Source of the DNA: Zopfochytrium polystomum
Lineage: Eukaryota > Chytridiomycota > Chytridiomycetes > Chytridiales > Chytridiaceae
NCBI GenBank assembly: GCA_025765615.1
Contig: JAIVFJ010000430.1
Location: 1-42,370, forward strand
Reading direction: 5' to 3'
Length of the DNA: 42,370 nucleotides
Part shown: positions 10,506 through 20,064 of the stretch, in pieces
Layout: each line of letters begins with the position of its first letter
How positions within the stretch are numbered: the first letter of the stretch is position 1
Notes under the pieces: model-generated
Databases searched by the model: none
What the model was told of the DNA's origin: nothing
The model's input: only the letters and a program-made list of their open reading frames with translations
Position numbers and translations under genes: made by a program

Positions 10506-11470
10506 ATGGCCAGCAAGCCTGCCGTTGTCGCAGTCCCCCGTGTGGACCCTCGGTATGAATCTATAGCACTCCCTCTCTCTCGCTCTCTCTCTCTGCATGC
10601 GCGAACAGCGGCGTTGCGAAGAAGCGATCCATCTCGCAAGATGCGATCTCCAACGCTAGCACCGCTGGCTCATCTCGCAATCTCATGGACCTACCCATAT
10701 CCACACTCACACTTTCTCCAGATTCGCAACCACCGCCTTCACCATTCCAGGTTTGCCCACCCTTTGCCTTGAACTGGGAAGCGTACAGGGAATCCGGGAT
10801 TGGGCTAATCCCCGCTTCTTTGTGAACTCTGCATTCTGAATCCAACCACCCGCCACGAAGGCTTCCAGATCGTTGAAAACAAGGGCATTGCACGCGGCCT
10901 GACCGTCCGTAACCCCAATGCCGGCAAATCCATGATGGCTGGTTTTGCTGCCATCGGCGGCGGGGAGTCGTCTGTCTGTGAGTCACAATCGAGAGAGATA
11001 TGTGTCTCTTTCTCTGACGCTAATGCTGTTTCCTTCTGCAGACATGGAGATGGCCGAGAAGGCTCGTTCCACGGCGATGGAGCGGCTACTGGCATCCGCC
11101 GCGGCACTTGGGGGTAACGCCATAATCGGTTGGTTCCTTTTCCTTTTCATCGTTTTTTTGAATGCCTGTCGCTGCATTTGGACCGCTCATGTTCATTTCG
11201 TACTACCAGGAGTACGATACGACACCCAGGAAATGTAAGCGTTTTACTCTTGACGATCAATGCAACACGTCCGTCGGTCCCTCTCAGCTTCCGCTTCCTT
11301 TTGTGGACTCTAACCACCATCCGCCATTCGATTGCAGCATGCCGGGTATGACAGAGGTTTTTGCCTACGGTACGTAGCAGCAAGGGGAATGTTTTCCTAT
11401 CCTTCCCTTTTCACACTGACCCGTTATTCAAGGAACCGCGGTGGTTATTGCCCCCATCCAACACCAATGA
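10506..11470 (+). CDS. YbjQ/UPF0145 family protein
   Basis: About 120 residues in six exons: 10506-10552, ~10844-10977, 11042-11128, 11210-11234, 11338-11369, 11433-11470. The spliced product carries the YbjQ pattern: TTRHEGFQIVENKGIARGLTV, then AAIGGGESSVYMEMAEKAR, ALGGNAIIGVRYDTQE and MTEVFAYGTAVVIAP. The family is widespread in bacteria and fungi and assumed to form small oligomeric, possibly metal-binding, assemblies; function unproven. Four introns are regular GT-AG with good branch points. Intron 1 (from 10553, GTATGA donor) is odd: protein homology needs exon 2 to begin before TTRHEG (10845), but there is no AG between the in-frame stop at 10806 and 10859, although a CTAAT branch-like sequence sits at 10805-10809. 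Exons 4 (25 bases) and 5 (32 bases) are tiny. Confidence 0.85.
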
Positions 11471-11532
11471 AGAAAGCAAGCAGCATGCCTTTCTTACAGT
11501 CAATCTCTATGCGATTAGTAGTAAATACACGT

Positions 11533-11538
11533 AATAAA
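11533..11538 (+). terminator. Probable poly(A) signal of the YbjQ-family gene
   Basis: An AATAAA hexamer 63 bases beyond the stop codon at 11468-11470, on the sense strand. Position and sequence suit a cleavage/polyadenylation signal. Confidence 0.5.
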
Positions 11539-11691
11539 GGAAGTTATGAACCTCCACTCCAATATTTCCACCAACGAAAATGTGAGGCTCTGGTCTCTGA
11601 ATAAGAACGACGAATTCGAAGGGAGTTTCAAGGCCCCTTCGCAATCAGAAAGATTGTCGAAAGTGGCTTGGAACTTGTCGACGGTTCTGGG

Positions 11692-14375
11692 ATGTCGCGC
11701 CTCACACAGCTCCGACTGTCCTGCCCCGATGCAGTCAAGCATCGGATCGAGCAGGCCCAGGCCGCGCAGTTCTACGTGGTCCAGGAGCTCGGCCCCATGG
11801 CCTTTGTCCTCCGCGAAGAAGCTGGCGGCCGTTCGTCTGCCCGCCGCTTCAAAGTGTGCCTGGGATCATCTCAGACCTGCAGTTGTCCCACGCACCTCGT
11901 CGAAAACGATCTGTGCGTTCACCTGGTGTGTTTTGTGAATCACCTGCATATTCGTATCATGAGAGAGGGGGGGGAGAGAGGGGTGTTTGTGATACAGTAA
12001 CAAACCTAAAAGTTTTCAGTTGTGGGTCATGATAAAGATGTTTCAAGTGCCGCTAGGAAGCGAGATCCTGTACCAAACGTCCCTCGTGGAGCGGGAGATT
12101 GCAGAAATTCTACAATGGCGGAAAGTGAAGGTTGGCACCGCACTTTTGTAAGCTGTGGAATTCTCTTACGAAAGCGAACAGCCAAAAGCGGAGGTCGATC
12201 TTTTGAAACGCGAATCTTCCACTGAAAAGCTCGAAGACCTTCCCCCCGGCCACGTTCCCGTCCGGCCAATAGAGCCGGGCGACGTCTGGTAGGAAGTCGT
12301 GCACTCTCTCAATTCACACTCAACTACTGTGTGAAGTCCCATTTGCATGGAGGAGCTTTCAGCGAGCGGATATCCAATGACACACTGCAAAACCGGGTGC
12401 GGGAACAGCTTGCACGTCAAGTGCCTGAAAATCCTATTGGAACACCAGACGAAAAGCATGGGGCTGGATCGACTCAAGTGTCCGGTAGGAAATGTTTACT
12501 CTTTGCAATGCGCCAACCTAACCAACTATGGCGAACGCAGCTTTGTCGGAATGACTTTGGTGCCGTAGATGATCTGAAAATGGAGTTTGCAAGCATCGTT
12601 CAGGCTCACCACAAGGCATCGAAACACTACGGTACGTGATGAAGAGCACGAACACAGGATTCTGGTCTTACTGTCGTTCAATGGCACAATAATAGGAATG
12701 AGCTGCAGTGAGTGTGGTGTCAATCCGATAGAAGGAAAGTGTCATAGGTGGGACTTCAAAACCGCAAATTGAGAACGTTATCGTTAAAGTGCTGTCCAGG
12801 TGCGCCACTTGCAAGGTACTTGACATTGTCCGCCAAAAGTGACGACGAGAGCGCACGCTGACATCAAGAAATCAGGCTTATTCTGTGTTGATGTATCTTT
12901 GCGACCCATGCTTCACGAAGGGAGTCCACAGGTAGACTTTAAGAAAAAAGTGTGATCATTCCGCGAACAATCTGACAGACCAACCCAAAAGTGACCACTC
13001 TTTTCGCCACAAAACCAATCGCAACTCCAAGTGGTTCCCGTCAATACGATCAGACGCACCTTCGACGTCGGCCGCTGCAACGAGGGATGAGTCAGTAATC
13101 GACAGTATCACCGAGCTGGACTGCGATGAAATCAGAAGCTCGAGTCTCGCAAACCTGGACGCAGACTCGGTGAACCAGCATCAGCCGGTTCCGCTACACG
13201 TCATTGCCACCTTTCCAACGCGAATCTACAGACGAGCCAGCCCCCGCAAGCGAACCTCCACCTCATCCACCGCGCCGACCGCACCCCACCCGTCCTGCAC
13301 CGTTTGCGCGACGCAAATCACCCATGGCACCATCCTCCGCACCCTCCCTTGCTCCCACTACTTTCACCAGCCCTGCGTCGACCGATGGCTTCTGACGAAC
13401 CAGCCCACCTGCCCAACGTGCCACGCGTCGGTGCTTCTCAAAGACGGCGCATCCGCGCCCTCGACCGCCAACGGCACCTTCACCGGGTTCACCGGAGATG
13501 AGGAGCTGACGCTGCTCAAGGCGTCAATGGAGGCCGCGCGGAGGAAGGCTCGGCGCCGCGGGTCCGCTGCAAAGAAGGCTGCTGCCGCGCCGACGCGGCT
13601 GGTCGCACTGCCTTTGGCGACGGGGTTGCCGTTGCAGACGCGAGGAGGCGGTAGCGGAGCTGGCAGCAGTGGAGATGGTGCAGGGGGAGCCGGACGCTGC
13701 GAGGAGCGCTCCCAGAAGAGCGGCAGGGGCACAGTGGGCGCGACGGTAGAGTTTGAGGTCGTCGGTCAGCAGCAGCGCGCGCTGCCGCGGCTTGCCTCGA
13801 CGTCTTCCTCCTCGTCTCTATTGCCGTCGCCGTCGTCGTTGCTGTCGACGGCGCCGTCGACCGCTCTCACGGCGAGCGGCAGGACTGCCGGCGTCGTTGC
13901 CTCGGCGCCGCCCGCGCTCCCAGGGGTTGGCACGGACCAGGACGCGGCAGGGTCGGCTGCGGCAGCACCAGTGGCGGTCGCACGCATATCTCTCCCGTCC
14001 ATTCTGCAGCCGTCCCACCCGCAGCAGCAAGCGCACCAACCGCTCCTGCACCACCGCCGCCCACCTCTATACACCAAAAAGCTATCGAACCCACGCCTCG
14101 CCTACCCTGTCGGAAAAAATCTCAGTCCTGCGACCGCAATGCCAGATGTGCGGTCTTCGATGGTGACCAGGCTTCCAGACTTTATCGGCGCCGCTGCCGC
14201 GGGGGGGTCGACGCAGATGCCGAGCATCGCGCCGTCTGCCGAGGCCGGGCTGGGGCGGTCGGGAGGAAGCGGTGGAGACGCGCGCGACCGCGGGGGTGGC
14301 GAGGCGCAGGGGACGGCGGCCGCCGCGGTGGAGCACGCCAAGTTTGCGGGCGCGGTGGGGTTCGGGTTGTTTTGA
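11692..14375 (+). CDS. ZSWIM2-like E3 ubiquitin ligase (SWIM-RING-ZZ-RING)
   Basis: Nine exons: 11692-11925, 12020-12124 (or 12130), 12182-12288, 12337-12484, 12541-12631, 12696-12747, 12800-12815, 12876-12931, 12992-14375; about 730 residues. Domains in order: SWIM finger (C63, C65, C75, H77 in QTCSCPTHLVENDLCVHL), an ILYQTSLVEREI stretch like mammalian ZSWIM2, an atypical RING (CPICMEEL ... HCKTGCGNSLHVKC ... CPLCRNDF), a ZZ finger (MSCSECG, KCHRCATCK, YLCDPC, HSDHSF) and a RING-H2 (CTVC ... CSHYFHQPCVDRW ... CPTC, about residues 374-415), then a low-complexity Ala/Gly/Ser tail. This is the exact domain order of ZSWIM2/MEX, an E2-dependent ubiquitin ligase best known from testis. The join at exon 2/3 is ambiguous (two donors, same frame). 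Residue numbers assume ATG 11692. Confidence 0.9.
12800..12815 (+). other. 16-base microexon of the ZSWIM2-like gene
   Basis: This exon supplies only one split codon plus Cys-Ala-Thr-Cys-Lys, which is the second cysteine pair of the ZZ zinc finger. It is flanked by GT-AG introns 12748-12799 and 12816-12875. Its removal would destroy the finger and shift the frame, so it is required by the protein homology. Confidence 0.75.
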
Positions 14376-14467
14376 AGCGGAGGCCAACGCTGTCGAAAAA
14401 GCACAGCACTTTGTTCTGAAAAATAGAGAACCCTGGCCCATTTTCCCTCTTTGAAACTCCGCTTGGG

Positions 14468-15231
14468 ATGGAAACCGATCTCGGAACCTCTGGCTCATCC
14501 GGCGCTGTCTCTGAAAGCAGTGCCTCCGGGGCCGTCGCCGTCGTCGCGGACGATGACCCAGGCGCCGTGCGCTACGATGTGTACGAGTCGGAACTGCAGC
14601 TGCCGCTGATCATGGAGATGATCGCCAAGGACCTGTCGGAGCCGTACTCGATCTACACGTACCGGTACTTTCTGCACAGCTGGCCCGATCTATCGTTCCT
14701 CGCAAGTATTCTTTCTTTGCTGTTCCGCTACTTGCACAGACACAATGACGTTGAAGGCAACTTCACCAAACCCTCTCTCCACACTCCAATCCCGTGATGG
14801 CTCCAGGCGATGCAGGGCGACAAGTGCATAGGTGTGATTGTCTGCAAGCTCGATCACCACCGCGATCGGCTGCGCGGCTACATTGCCATGCTTGCTGTGA
14901 ACACGGATTACCGGAAGCGAGGCATAGGAACGGGTCTTGTGAAGCGCGCCCTAGCTGCCATGAAGGCGAAGGGAGCCGACGAGGTTTGGAGAGCCGATTC
15001 TCTTTTTGCTGTTCCTTGGGAGTACGTCGAAGGGAGTCCATAGTTAAAAAAAAAAACGCTCGTAACACTCAGGTCGTGCTGGAAACAGAAATAACGAACA
15101 AAGGCGCTCAGGGATTGTATGAGAATCTGGGGTTTCTAAGAGACAAGCTGATGTCTAAGTACTACTTGAACGGGAACGATGCGTACCGGCAAGTGGAGTC
15201 GTTTTGTAAAGCTAATTTGCATTCGTGTTAA
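14468..15231 (+). CDS. NAA30: N-alpha-acetyltransferase 30, NatC catalytic subunit
   Basis: 189 residues in three exons: 14468-14701, 14807-14983, 15073-15231. The spliced protein follows NAA30/Mak3 closely: [31 protein letters not shown], then [37 protein letters not shown] (acetyl-CoA motif R-x-x-G-x-G, residues 114-119) and [21 protein letters not shown], ending shortly after YYLNG. NatC acetylates the N-terminal Met of proteins starting Met-Leu/Ile/Phe/Trp on the ribosome, with NAA35 and NAA38. The ~30 residues before the GNAT fold are acidic and Ser/Gly-rich. Intron 1 (14702-14806) is a GC-AG intron with GCAAGT donor; only this choice keeps the conserved FLAM join. Intron 2 (14984-15072) is GT-AG. 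Only 92 bases separate it from the upstream gene's stop. Confidence 0.95.
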
Positions 15232-15681
15232 CGACTGTCCAATGTATTGTACTAGGTTGAAGCTGTGGTTGACCCCTCCGAAATGACAGACTTTTGCAAC
15301 GTCTCTAATCGTTCATGCCCATCATCCTATGAGTAGAACAACTTTTTCACTATCACCCTTTGACACTTCGGTCATACATGCGCTCGAGCTGTCGGGGGGA
15401 TTATCACCTGCCTCCTACTTGGGGAGCTAGCACAACTATTCAACGTCACCAGAGAACTAGGTCGAATTCATGCAGAACAAACGATTCAATGGATTATGCG
15501 AATAAAGAGAAAACAAATCGAAAGAAGATCAGCTGAACACAAGCTGAGCCGTATTTCAACTCCAAATCTAAGCTCTCATCGAAAAGCAACAACGACTACC
15601 CACTTATCCAAACCCTCCATCGAAGCCTCTCCGTTGCCGTAGCGCCATTTCAAAGCCGAAATGGCCCGGCACACGAACGGA
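15232..15681. other. Convergent 3' spacer
   Basis: Between the ends of NAA30 (+) and NOP10 (-). No gene seen. An AATAAA at 15501-15506 on the plus strand could serve NAA30 about 270 bases past its stop. Confidence 0.5.
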
Positions 15682-16007
15682 TCAGGCAGACTTTGCTGGC
15701 TTCTGGGAGAGGAGGAGACCAAAGCGCTTCTTGAGGGTCACGCGATGGCGGGAGAACTTGTCGTCCGGAGAGAAGCGCGCCGGGTGGGCGGACTTTGTCA
15801 CCTTGCCGCTCGCGGTGACTTTCTGATCGATCAGGGAAAGGCGCCAGGCCAGGAAAGCCGACAAATAAGAGATGGCGAAAACGATAAGCGGTGGGGACGG
15901 CAAAAGAGAGGCAGGAAGTGGGAATGGCAGTGCGAGCAGCGCGCTGTTACCTTGAGCGTGTAGATCCGTTTGCCGGTTGCTTCGTCGAGGTGGTACATAA
16001 GGTGCAT
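15682..16007 (-). CDS. NOP10: H/ACA ribonucleoprotein subunit Nop10
   Basis: 65 residues in two exons: 16007-15951 and 15822-15682, split by a GT-AG intron (15823-15950). Exon 1 gives [19 protein letters not shown] and exon 2 [21 protein letters not shown] followed by [16 protein letters not shown], the full-length signature of Nop10 (about 64 residues in most eukaryotes). Nop10 binds Cbf5/dyskerin in H/ACA snoRNPs, which guide pseudouridylation of rRNA, and stabilises the catalytic core in the nucleolus. The start is fixed by the conserved MHLMY. It is divergent from the AAA+ ATPase gene, 300 bases between start codons, with a GA microsatellite between them. Confidence 0.97.
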
Positions 16008-16091
16008 GGTGGGTCGGTAGTGCACGGAAAAAGAGCGGCAGAAGGATGGTAATGATGTGACGAGTCAAATTGACAAGGACCGAGAAAGCGC

Positions 16092-16099
16092 GAGAGAGA

Positions 16100-16195
<96 letters not shown>

Positions 16196-16255
16196 GAGAG
16201 AGACAGAGAGAGAGAGAGAGAAAGAGAGACAGAGAGACGACAGAGACAGAGCCAG
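16092..16255. repeat. Long (GA)n microsatellite in a divergent promoter
   Basis: About 160 bases of GA dinucleotide with a few CAG and AAG interruptions, placed 85 bases upstream of NOP10's start codon and ending about 50 bases before the ATG of the AAA+ ATPase gene. Such polypurine tracts can form non-B DNA and act as nucleosome-poor promoter elements; that function is inferred from position only. Confidence 0.9.
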
Positions 16256-16307
16256 TGCAGAGTGACCGACAGACAAGAAAAAACCCGAACCGAAAAACCA
16301 GCCAATT

Positions 16308-19300
16308 ATGAGAGCCGCCGCCGTCGCGCGGCGCCCTCGTCAGGCAGCAAGCGGCTGCCTCCGGCCGCACACGTTCGCAGTCCGCTGTGCGCGCCGTTGC
16401 CGTTGCCGCCGCCAACGCCGCCACGGAGCCGCCGTTGATGATGCTCGACAGGTCATCGCCATCCTCCTTGTCTGGCTTGCTACTCCGCGCCTCCGGCCCC
16501 CTCCCGCCATACTCTTCCCCTCACTTTGCACCACCACGCGGCCGGCGCCTTGTGCGGGATCGCAAACCGCCTCCTTGTCCGCGCCGCCCGCGGCGATCGG
16601 CGACTGCAGGGCGATCGGGAATGCCTCCAGCACCGGCTATTCGACTCGTCTGTTGTACGCAGTGACGCACTGCTCTGTGCGGTCCGCGAGCGGCCACCGT
16701 CTCTTCTCCACTGCCGCTTCCCCTTCTGCTGATCCGCCAGTTCTCAAGGCTCTGACGGAAAGCTACATTCGCCACGTCGACATCAAAACAAACTTCTCCA
16801 ACCCGACGACCTATCCTTACCCGATTGTGGACGCTACCAGGCGGCACCTGAGGCATCAAACGATGCTTCAGCTGTCTACTCTCGGCGATCGGAGTCTTTC
16901 CCTGGCTTGCCCCCATCCCGGCGCCTCGACTTACCTGGAGGACACCGTCAAGGCTGTGGCACAAGAAACGCGATCAGATCTGGTCGTCCTGGATTACCTC
17001 ACCATCCTGCGTGCGTCGAATGAGGCTTTCGCCTGGAAGCGATTCAGCTCTGGCGAGGACAGGGAGTCTTTGAGGCCAGCACGTAAGTCTGTGATTTCGC
17101 CCGCTGCCTCTGCTTCGCTCAATGCCCATCGCCGCCGTCCCGGCACAGGCCGAGGAAGCTCCTTTCAGGCCATTAAGGCCACGCCCCCCTTTTCACCCTC
17201 GGACTACAAACCGCACTTTGACGAAATGGAGGAAGATGACGAAGAGTTCGACGAGGATGAAGAGGGCGAGGAGGAGGAGGATTACCCGAGGAACTCTAGG
17301 AACGGTTCTTTTGTGCTTCCTGGCAACTTCCAAGTCAAGGTATTTGTCCCTGGTGCGAACGGTCGCCATCACCTTGCCGACTTGCCCGCTTTCAAGGACA
17401 ATGGAAAGCTGTTCGTAGAGTTGGGCGGGTCCGCTGGGTCTGATGATTCCATGGCCACCCATTTCGAGGGCGATCAAACCCACTATCACACTCAGATTGC
17501 GAGCTCAGATCTTGACATGGTGTTCAAAAGCTTGCTTCAGCAGTTGAAGTCACCCACAAAAGCATCGTCCAAGAGAGTGATCGTCTATCTAAAGGACACC
17601 ACAGAGATACTTGAAGCGTCGAAAGAGACTGGAAAGCGGGTCCTGGGCGGTCTCATTGACCTCATCAAAGTCGCCAGACATGTGCACAATCAGTCTGTAA
17701 CCCTCATCGCTGGATGCACTCCTTCGATTCTGCAAAATCTCTGCAAAGATAGCGTCAGCGCGAGCGCTGAGTTCTATCATCACCTTTACTCTGCTCATGT
17801 CAACAGTGTTGGAAGTCCCGACGGCACACCTTTCCTACTCGCTGACACACACGCATTATTCAAGACATGCATCGACGGAATTCCTGAATTTGATAAGATT
17901 GAGGTTCCACCGCCGTCGCCGTCGCTACTCAATGGGATGGATAGTCTTTCAAACACTGATGAAAGCGATGGCCTTCCAGCGAAAAACAATTGGACCGTGT
18001 TGGAGAGCCATTATCGTAATTGGCTTCGGATGATGGAGCTTGGACACCAGCACCGATATCGAGAACTAAACTGGCGAAATTTTACCGCCGCTTGCGCAGA
18101 CCGCGGTATCACGCTGCGCGGACTTGAACTAGCGGATATCACCCCTCCAGAAGGCGGCGCATATGATGCAACACGTGTTCCGCCCGCTCTGCAAGGCTCG
18201 CTTTCTCTTTTGAACTCGGATCTTTGGCCAAAGCCGAAGATTGAGAAAATGCTGAACCTTGCGGTTGGTCATCGGCTCAACGCAATGATGTCTGCAGTCT
18301 CGCCCGAGTCGGAACTTCCTCGACCCGTTCAGCGCCACTCAGCTTCAGCTTCAGCGACTCTGTCCCCTATTGACCTGACATCTTTGCACCTTACAGAGGC
18401 TCTATCACTTATGCGCGCTATCGATTACGGGCGGAGTCTTCAATTGGATGAAGACGTGCACGTTGGCGTTGGGGCGGCAAAGAAGAAAGAAGAAGAGGAA
18501 GTCAGAGCCAACGACGAGGATGTTGGCAGCAAAAAGGACGGTGGGAGGGGAGGAGACCGCGGAGATGGATCAGGCGGTGCCGTCGTCACAGGTACAGTAA
18601 ACGCGGAGCCAACTCCCGTGACAAACGCAAGCACAGAGTTCCCCCAGGCAGATCCTGTGGCGCCTCCGGAAACTGCAGAGTCTCGAGTTGCGAATTTGAA
18701 AAAATTACTGGCAAGGGAGGGTCACAAGCTCAATACGTACGAGACCAAGCTTCTCGGCACCGTGATTACTCCAGGTTAGTTTTGTTTCCAGTGATGCCTT
18801 TGTTATATAATTCGATTGTTGGATCTAGCAAACATCGCCGTCAGCTTTAACGAACTCATTCTTCCGGCACCAACGAAGCTGATGCTGCAAACACTTGTCA
18901 CACTACCACTCCTTCAACCGCAACACTTTTCGACGGGTATTCTTTCTCGGCACTCTATCTCTGGGGTCCTCCTGTTCGGTCCACCAGGCACGGGTAAAAC
19001 AATGCTTGCTAAGGCCGTCGCGAAATCCTCTGGAGCTCGCTTCATGGCAGTGGCCCTCTCAGACGTCTTTGACAAGTATGTGGGCGAAGGTGAGAAAAAC
19101 ACGCGGGCCATTTTCACACTGGCGCGAAAACTTGCCCCGTGCGTTGTGTTTCTGGACGAGGTGGACGCTTTGTTTGGCGCACGGCGTGGCGGGGACGGAA
19201 TGCACTCGTCCAAGCGGGAAATTATCAACGAGTTCATGAGCGAGTGGGACGGATTGGCTAGCGCGAACCGCGGAGTGATTGTGATGGGCGCCACAAATCG

Positions 19301-20056
19301 ACCGTTCGATCTCGACGACGCGATACTGCGCAGAATGCCTCGCCGTGTGCTGGGTGAGTCATTGAGTTGAATAGCGGCTTTTGCTTTCTTTTTTTCTCCA
19401 GCTTGACGAAAAAGCGTTGCTCAACAACGTCCAAACCACTAGTGGACCTACCGGACGCTGCAGCCCGCGAAAAGATTTTGGCCTCCCACCTCCGGGACGA
19501 AGCCTTGGCCCCTGATGTTTCGCTGCAATCGCTTGCAGAACGGACGGTTCTGTACTCTGGCAGCGACCTCAAGAACGTTTGCATTTCCGCGGCGCTGAAC
19601 AGTGTGAAAGAAACCGTCGCTCGAGAGCTTTTCGAGCCAAAGTCCACAGCAACGGCTTCAGCGCCCGTCACTTCTTTCTCAACAGAAAGTACGCCGTCCT
19701 CCTCAGAATCGACCGACCCATCCATTCCACCACCCTCGTCCAGTTCACCAGAATCCCTAATCAACACCGAGCAACCCATGAGCACCAGCGAGATCTTGAA
19801 CCGAATCGAAGCGATCGACTCATGGGCCGACGTGTTGCCATCCGTTGCGTCCGCTTCTTCCGCCGTTCCATCTCGCGTCCTCAACGCAGCTCACTTTGAA
19901 GGAGCGCTGAAGGAAGTGCCGCCAAGTTTGACCGAGGAAACTCAAACGCTGGTAGAACTCCGAAAATGGGACGATCTGTATGGAGAAGGGGCGGCGAAGA
20001 GAAAAGGGGCCGCGCGGAAAGGTTGGGGGTTTGGGATTGCCGCTGAGGCAGTTTGA
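16308..20056 (+). CDS. AAA+ ATPase of the Msp1/ATAD1-like type, probably mitochondrial
   Basis: About 1201 residues in three exons: 16308-18774, 18829-19353, 19443-20056. The Arg/Ala-rich N terminus, including LLYAVTHCSVRSASGHRLFSTA, looks like a mitochondrial presequence, though the first ~130 residues may hide an intron or a later start. An acidic run lies near residues 306-327. The ATPase module follows the first intron: Walker A GPPGTGKT (873-880), Walker B VVFLDEVD (E933), GEGEKNTRAIF pore-adjacent region, sensor-1 MGATNRP, and arginine finger RRMPRRV split by intron 2, then a lid region (SGSDLKNVCISAA). This resembles fungal/plant large Msp1-like 'meiotic clade' ATPases, which extract or unfold membrane proteins. 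The exact orthologue is not clear. Both introns are GT-AG and phase 1. Confidence 0.88.
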
Positions 20057-20064
20057 AGGGATTA

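Noticed and set aside
13364..14498. Several long minus-strand frames
   Set aside because: Antisense shadows of the GC-rich C-terminal exon of the ZSWIM2-like gene.
16057..16438. Open frames coding poly(Arg-Glu) or poly(Leu-Ser)
   Set aside because: Produced by the GA microsatellite in all frames.
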